The position numbers and the translations under genes are program-made. A stretch of 64,000 bases of DNA, taken from the NCBI GenBank assembly GCA_965248335.1, contig CBDFIY010000002.1, positions 806,001 to 870,000 on the forward strand, in the 5' to 3' direction. How positions within the stretch are numbered: the stretch's first letter is position 1; every line of letters starts with the position of its first letter. This stretch comes from CAKMZU01 sp965248335. GTDB taxonomy: Bacteria; Pseudomonadota; Gammaproteobacteria; Pseudomonadales; DT-91. Of the stretch, positions 60,908-64,000 are shown in pieces. The notes under the pieces were generated by a model. The model was not told the DNA's origin. It saw only the letters and a program-made list of their open reading frames with translations, and ran no database searches.

Positions 60908-62959
60908 ATGAATAGAAAAACCCGCGAACAATTTGAAGAAGCAATGGCTTCAGCACAAAAACAGCGACACCGTGTGATTGTGCATGTCGCTATGTCTTGC
61001 ATAAAGGCAGTAGATGTAGCGCGTGATTTTGTGGAAATTTCTAAATTGGCCGACATTCTCTGGGTCGATCACAGCCTCAAGGACCCCGTTAAATCATTGC
61101 GTGCACGATTAGGTGCTGAAGTCGATGTGCTTGTTTTGAATGCTTATGATGGGTTAAACCCCAATGTTTTAGGTATCTGCCAAGGGTTGGTAAAAGCGGG
61201 CGGGTTGTTTGTTTTATTGACACCTGAGCTTGGGGCTTGGCCTAGACACCCTGATCCTGATTACCGCCGGTTACAAATTGAAGATGAAACAGGTAGCGTC
61301 GGGAATCACCGATTTATTCAACGATTTTGCGATTTGCTCGCGTTAGCGCCAGTTATTCGTGTCACGGAAGAGGATGCGCGCTTTCCTCCGGTGAAAGAAA
61401 TTCCGCAGGAAGCTGTTTGTTTTGACGCGCAAGAAGCGTTGATTCAGCGCATTCAAAAAGTGGCACAAGGTCGCGCCTGGCGACCTTTGGTGGTTGAAGG
61501 TGATCGTGGTCGTGGTAAGTCAACCGCCTTAGGTATTGCAGCGGCAAATATTTTGCTTAAACAACCCCATAAAAAAATTGGGATATGCTCTATTAGCCGA
61601 GCGGCAGTAAATTGCGTATTTTCGCATGCAGAGAAAAAACTGGGTGCTCATGCCAATACAATGCGTTATTACGCACCAGATCAGTTGTTAAGTGAGCGTC
61701 CTGAGCTTGATTTACTGATTGTGGATGAGGCCGCGGCTATCCCTGTTACTTTGCTTAAAGCGCTTTTGACACAGTATCGACGTATTGTTTTTTCTACCAC
61801 TGTGCATGGTTATGAGGGGAATGGGCAAGGATTTTTACTCCGATTTCAGCGTACGTTAAATCATCAGACACCACAGTGGTCAAAAGTATATCTGACTTCA
61901 CCGATTCGTTATGCAGGTTCAGATCCTCTTGAATCCTTGGTCAATCAAATTTTGTTATTAAAAGCGGAAGCCTTCCAGCCAATAAAACAAATGAAGGCGC
62001 GTAGTTGTCGATGGGTGTCTCAGGATGAGCTACTTGCAACTCCTGCATTGCTAGAGCAGGTTTTTGGCTTGTTGATTTGTGCACACTACCAGACAACGCC
62101 AGATGATTTACGACTGTTGATGGATCACCCTAAAATCCGTTTAGCGATTATTGAGCAGGGGGGCTGCGTACTGGCAGTGAGTATGTTACTTGCAGAGGGT
62201 GGGTTTGATGATGTGCAATGCGAACAGTTACTTTTACAAAAACGGCGATTTAGAGGTCATTTGTTGCCACAAGATTTGAGGAATTCAGGTTTTACCGATG
62301 CGCTTCGATTAAAGTTTTGGCGAATTGTTCGCATTGCTGTTGTCGAGTCATTAAGGCGTGAGAAATTAGGCAGTGATTTATTAGCTTTTGTACGTAAATC
62401 AGCGATAGCACAGTCGATTGATTTTTTGGGGGCCAGTTTTTCTTTGGAGTATGAGCGTGTAGTTTTTTGGCAAAATAATGGCTATCAGCTAGTAAAATTA
62501 GGTAGCCATAAGAATAATGCTACAGGTTTGTTTTCAGGTTGTATGCTGCACCCGTTAAACGACAGGGTAGCTAGTCTTTTCCAGGTATGGTGTAAATACT
62601 TCTTTAAACGCCTTGACTATCAATTGCTTACCTTAAATAAAAGCATTCGGGCCGATGTCGTTATGTGTTTTTTTGAAAAGTGTACAGTGGATGTAACTTG
62701 TTTAGATAAAGCGCTTGTAGAGGATTACCTATATGGCCGTGTGGCGTTTGAAAATGTTCAATATAGTTTAAAGATTTTTTTGATTTCTTGGCTTTCAGTG
62801 GCTCGAATAAAAGCGATGAGTGATGAAATTGTAGTCATGATTAAAGTGCTATTGTTAGGTCAAAGTGTTGAGTCTGCAGTAAAGGGTTGTGGGATAGCAG
62901 GAAAAAAAGAATTTGAATCACTTCTACGAAATTTTTTGGAGGAAAATAGAACATTTTAA
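60908..62959 (+). CDS. tmcA: tRNA(Met) cytidine acetyltransferase
   Basis: TmcA forms N4-acetylcytidine at the wobble base of elongator tRNA(Met), with ATP and acetyl-CoA. 683 residues, close to E. coli's 671. An N-terminal DUF1726 region (about 1-160) precedes the RecD-like helicase domain: Walker A EGDRGRGKSTALG (about 198-209) and Walker B LLIVDEAAAIP (about 268-278). The GNAT domain has SESLRREKLGSDLL-type features around 480-500 and the C-terminus is the tRNA-binding part. No damage is visible. Confidence 0.95.
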   Translation: MNRKTREQFEEAMASAQKQRHRVIVHVAMSCIKAVDVARDFVEISKLADILWVDHSLKDPVKSLRARLGAEVDVLVLNAYDGLNPNVLGICQGLVKAGGLFVLLTPELGAWPRHPDPDYRRLQIEDETGSVGNHRFIQRFCDLLALAPVIRVTEEDARFPPVKEIPQEAVCFDAQEALIQRIQKVAQGRAWRPLVVEGDRGRGKSTALGIAAANILLKQPHKKIGICSISRAAVNCVFSHAEKKLGAHANTMRYYAPDQLLSERPELDLLIVDEAAAIPVTLLKALLTQYRRIVFSTTVHGYEGNGQGFLLRFQRTLNHQTPQWSKVYLTSPIRYAGSDPLESLVNQILLLKAEAFQPIKQMKARSCRWVSQDELLATPALLEQVFGLLICAHYQTTPDDLRLLMDHPKIRLAIIEQGGCVLAVSMLLAEGGFDDVQCEQLLLQKRRFRGHLLPQDLRNSGFTDALRLKFWRIVRIAVVESLRREKLGSDLLAFVRKSAIAQSIDFLGASFSLEYERVVFWQNNGYQLVKLGSHKNNATGLFSGCMLHPLNDRVASLFQVWCKYFFKRLDYQLLTLNKSIRADVVMCFFEKCTVDVTCLDKALVEDYLYGRVAFENVQYSLKIFLISWLSVARIKAMSDEIVVMIKVLLLGQSVESAVKGCGIAGKKEFESLLRNFLEENRTF

Positions 62960-63008
62960 AGCTTGTGAGATCAGAATATAGTCTGCTTGCTAAAAAGGGG
63001 GTGTTTTT

Positions 63009-64000
63009 ATGCGTCTGTTTTTAATATCAACTATCTGTTTACTACTTGAGTTTGGTGGAGTGTCTGCTGAAAATGAATTCAGTGCCATTGATTCTTTGCA
63101 AGCTTATCTTGAGTTTAATAAGCATAAATATAAGCCTGTGGTCAAAATTGTAGACGAAATTCCTTCCGTACAAATAACATACATTCATGATGCAGTTTCT
63201 AAAAGCCCTGTATATTTTTCCCCCAGTCGAAGCCCAGATAAAGTCTTCCGGGAGGATATTCTGATTGGGACATATAATGTCTTGTATGATGGTTTTTTAT
63301 TTTATAACCAGTTTGACAGAATAAAGGGTTTTGATTGGCAATTAATCGACCCAAAGAGTCGGCAGTTGAGGGTTATAGAGCGTATTAAAAGTCTTGATGC
63401 TGATGTTCTTTGTCTGCAAGAGGTGTCTGAATCGCTTTTTATAAAGATACTCGAAATGGATTCCCGTTATTCCGGTATTTTTATGCATGCGCATAATGCA
63501 GACCCTCAAGGCGTTGCTTTGTTTGTTAATCAGGAAGAGTTTGAGGGTATTTCATTGAGTGATATACGAGGAAAAAACAATGAAAATAAAACTCATAAAG
63601 GTACCCTATATCTTCCGTTATCAAGAAAAGGTGATGTAGTTACTGTTGCTTGTGGTCATCTCCCTTGGTATGAGTCTTGGACGAGAGATGAAATAACGAA
63701 AGAGAAGCAGCGTGAGGATATTGTGAATTTTTTCCATATCGATGTATCAAAAAGAGATGAAAATATGATTTACCTTGGAGATTTTAACACCACCTCCGAG
63801 GTTGTTAAGGAGCACCTTAAAGATAAGCGTTTAGATTATTTGTCTGTTGATGTGCTTGAAACAGCAGAGAGTTACAATACGTGTTTTGATGATTATGAGG
63901 ATGGAAAACATTTATACTCTATTGCAGAAAAAATAGACCATATTTTTTATCAGTTGCCCAGTAAGTACCAACTTGTAGAAGAATTATCGATAGTTACTCA
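63009..64000 (+). CDS. Exported endonuclease/exonuclease/phosphatase-family protein (3' partial)
   Basis: A frame open from ATG 63009 (AAGGGGG upstream) to the end of the window, about 330 codons so far. It has a signal peptide (LFLISTICLLLEFGGVSA), then the EEP core: ILIGTYNVLYDGF, VIERIKSLDADVLCLQEVSE (metal-binding Glu), the CGHLPWYESW region with its conserved His, and YLGDFNTTSEVV (D-x-N). The family includes nucleases and sphingomyelinase-type phosphodiesterases. Export would suit a secreted nuclease or lipid phosphodiesterase. The closing EKIDHIFYQLP fits the catalytic D-H pair of the family. Confidence 0.85.
   Translation, partial: MRLFLISTICLLLEFGGVSAENEFSAIDSLQAYLEFNKHKYKPVVKIVDEIPSVQITYIHDAVSKSPVYFSPSRSPDKVFREDILIGTYNVLYDGFLFYNQFDRIKGFDWQLIDPKSRQLRVIERIKSLDADVLCLQEVSESLFIKILEMDSRYSGIFMHAHNADPQGVALFVNQEEFEGISLSDIRGKNNENKTHKGTLYLPLSRKGDVVTVACGHLPWYESWTRDEITKEKQREDIVNFFHIDVSKRDENMIYLGDFNTTSEVVKEHLKDKRLDYLSVDVLETAESYNTCFDDYEDGKHLYSIAEKIDHIFYQLPSKYQLVEELSIVT

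Overview
The window looks like a chromosomal segment of a gammaproteobacterium. The housekeeping proteins (TmcA, FumC, IlvI/IlvH, EtfA/EtfB and ETF-QO, FrmA/FghA, GlpG, RmuC, the arsC-wrbA-DUF2069 trio) are of gammaproteobacterial type. I cannot name the genus from sequence alone. Base composition is AT-leaning. The DNA is unusually rich in insertion sequences, small palindromic elements and interrupted genes. It also encodes several exported proteins of no recognisable family, one with eukaryote-like C2H2 zinc-finger motifs. Together these suggest a host-associated or recently host-adapted lineage (inference).

Layout. 1-1690: right part of an IS21-family element (istA, istB). 1691-9360: a mosaic of mobile DNA and remnants. 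It holds a cysE 3' remnant, an IS66-type accessory gene, a 754-residue exported repeat-rich protein, nested IS fragments (IS4-like, ISAzo13-like, IS3 copy 1), and about four small gene cassettes separated by attC-like hairpins. The cassettes look like an integron cassette cluster without an integrase in the window (CALIN-like). The mosaic ends with a GNAT acetyltransferase remnant. 9370-20000: SDR oxidoreductase, fumC, an acyl-CoA dehydrogenase gene hit by an IS630 element, a yceI/cytochrome b561 pair, an exported zinc-finger gene split by an IS4-like element, and the frmA-fghA formaldehyde detoxification pair. 20323-29128: a group 2/3-type capsule export operon, kpsM-kpsT-kpsE-kpsD-kpsF, followed by a very large glycosyltransferase-like/HAD protein. 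29135-33312: IS3 copy 2, hairpins, a degenerate fic gene and two palindromic elements. 33313-46171: glpG, yggU, a YdeP-like molybdopterin oxidoreductase, a methyltransferase, an exported HEXXH peptidase-like protein, two metal transporters, the electron transfer flavoprotein genes and an NhaC-type antiporter. 46271-47992: two exported orphans. 48014-52368: a tightly overlapping ilvI-ilvH-tenI-like-rmuC operon. 52487-54402: a complete ISAs1-family element carrying a DUF4338 (DruA-like) domain. 54484-64000: two DUF4124 proteins, a CitMHS transporter, an exported Cys-rich gene split by IS3 copy 3, arsC-wrbA-DUF2069, glpE, tmcA, and the start of an exported endonuclease/exonuclease/phosphatase-family protein.

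Mobile elements that can be delimited to the base: three IS3-family copies of 1666 bp (two with 4-bp GTNN target duplications, one with mismatched flanks that implies recombination), one IS630 (TA duplication), one IS4-like (ATGAT duplication) and one ISAs1 (9-bp duplication). Removing one target-site copy restores an uninterrupted reading frame for three genes: the acyl-CoA dehydrogenase, the zinc-finger protein and the Cys-rich exported protein.

The most interesting non-gene signal is a family of seven palindromic elements, five of them exactly 124 bp and all flanked by TA. Their tips match the local IS630 element. Each copy plus one TA is a multiple of three, and five of the seven keep one frame open from end to end. 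They therefore behave like small in-frame insertable palindromes, reminiscent of the Rickettsia palindromic elements; one sits in frame inside the GNAT remnant. No rRNA, tRNA or CRISPR array was seen.
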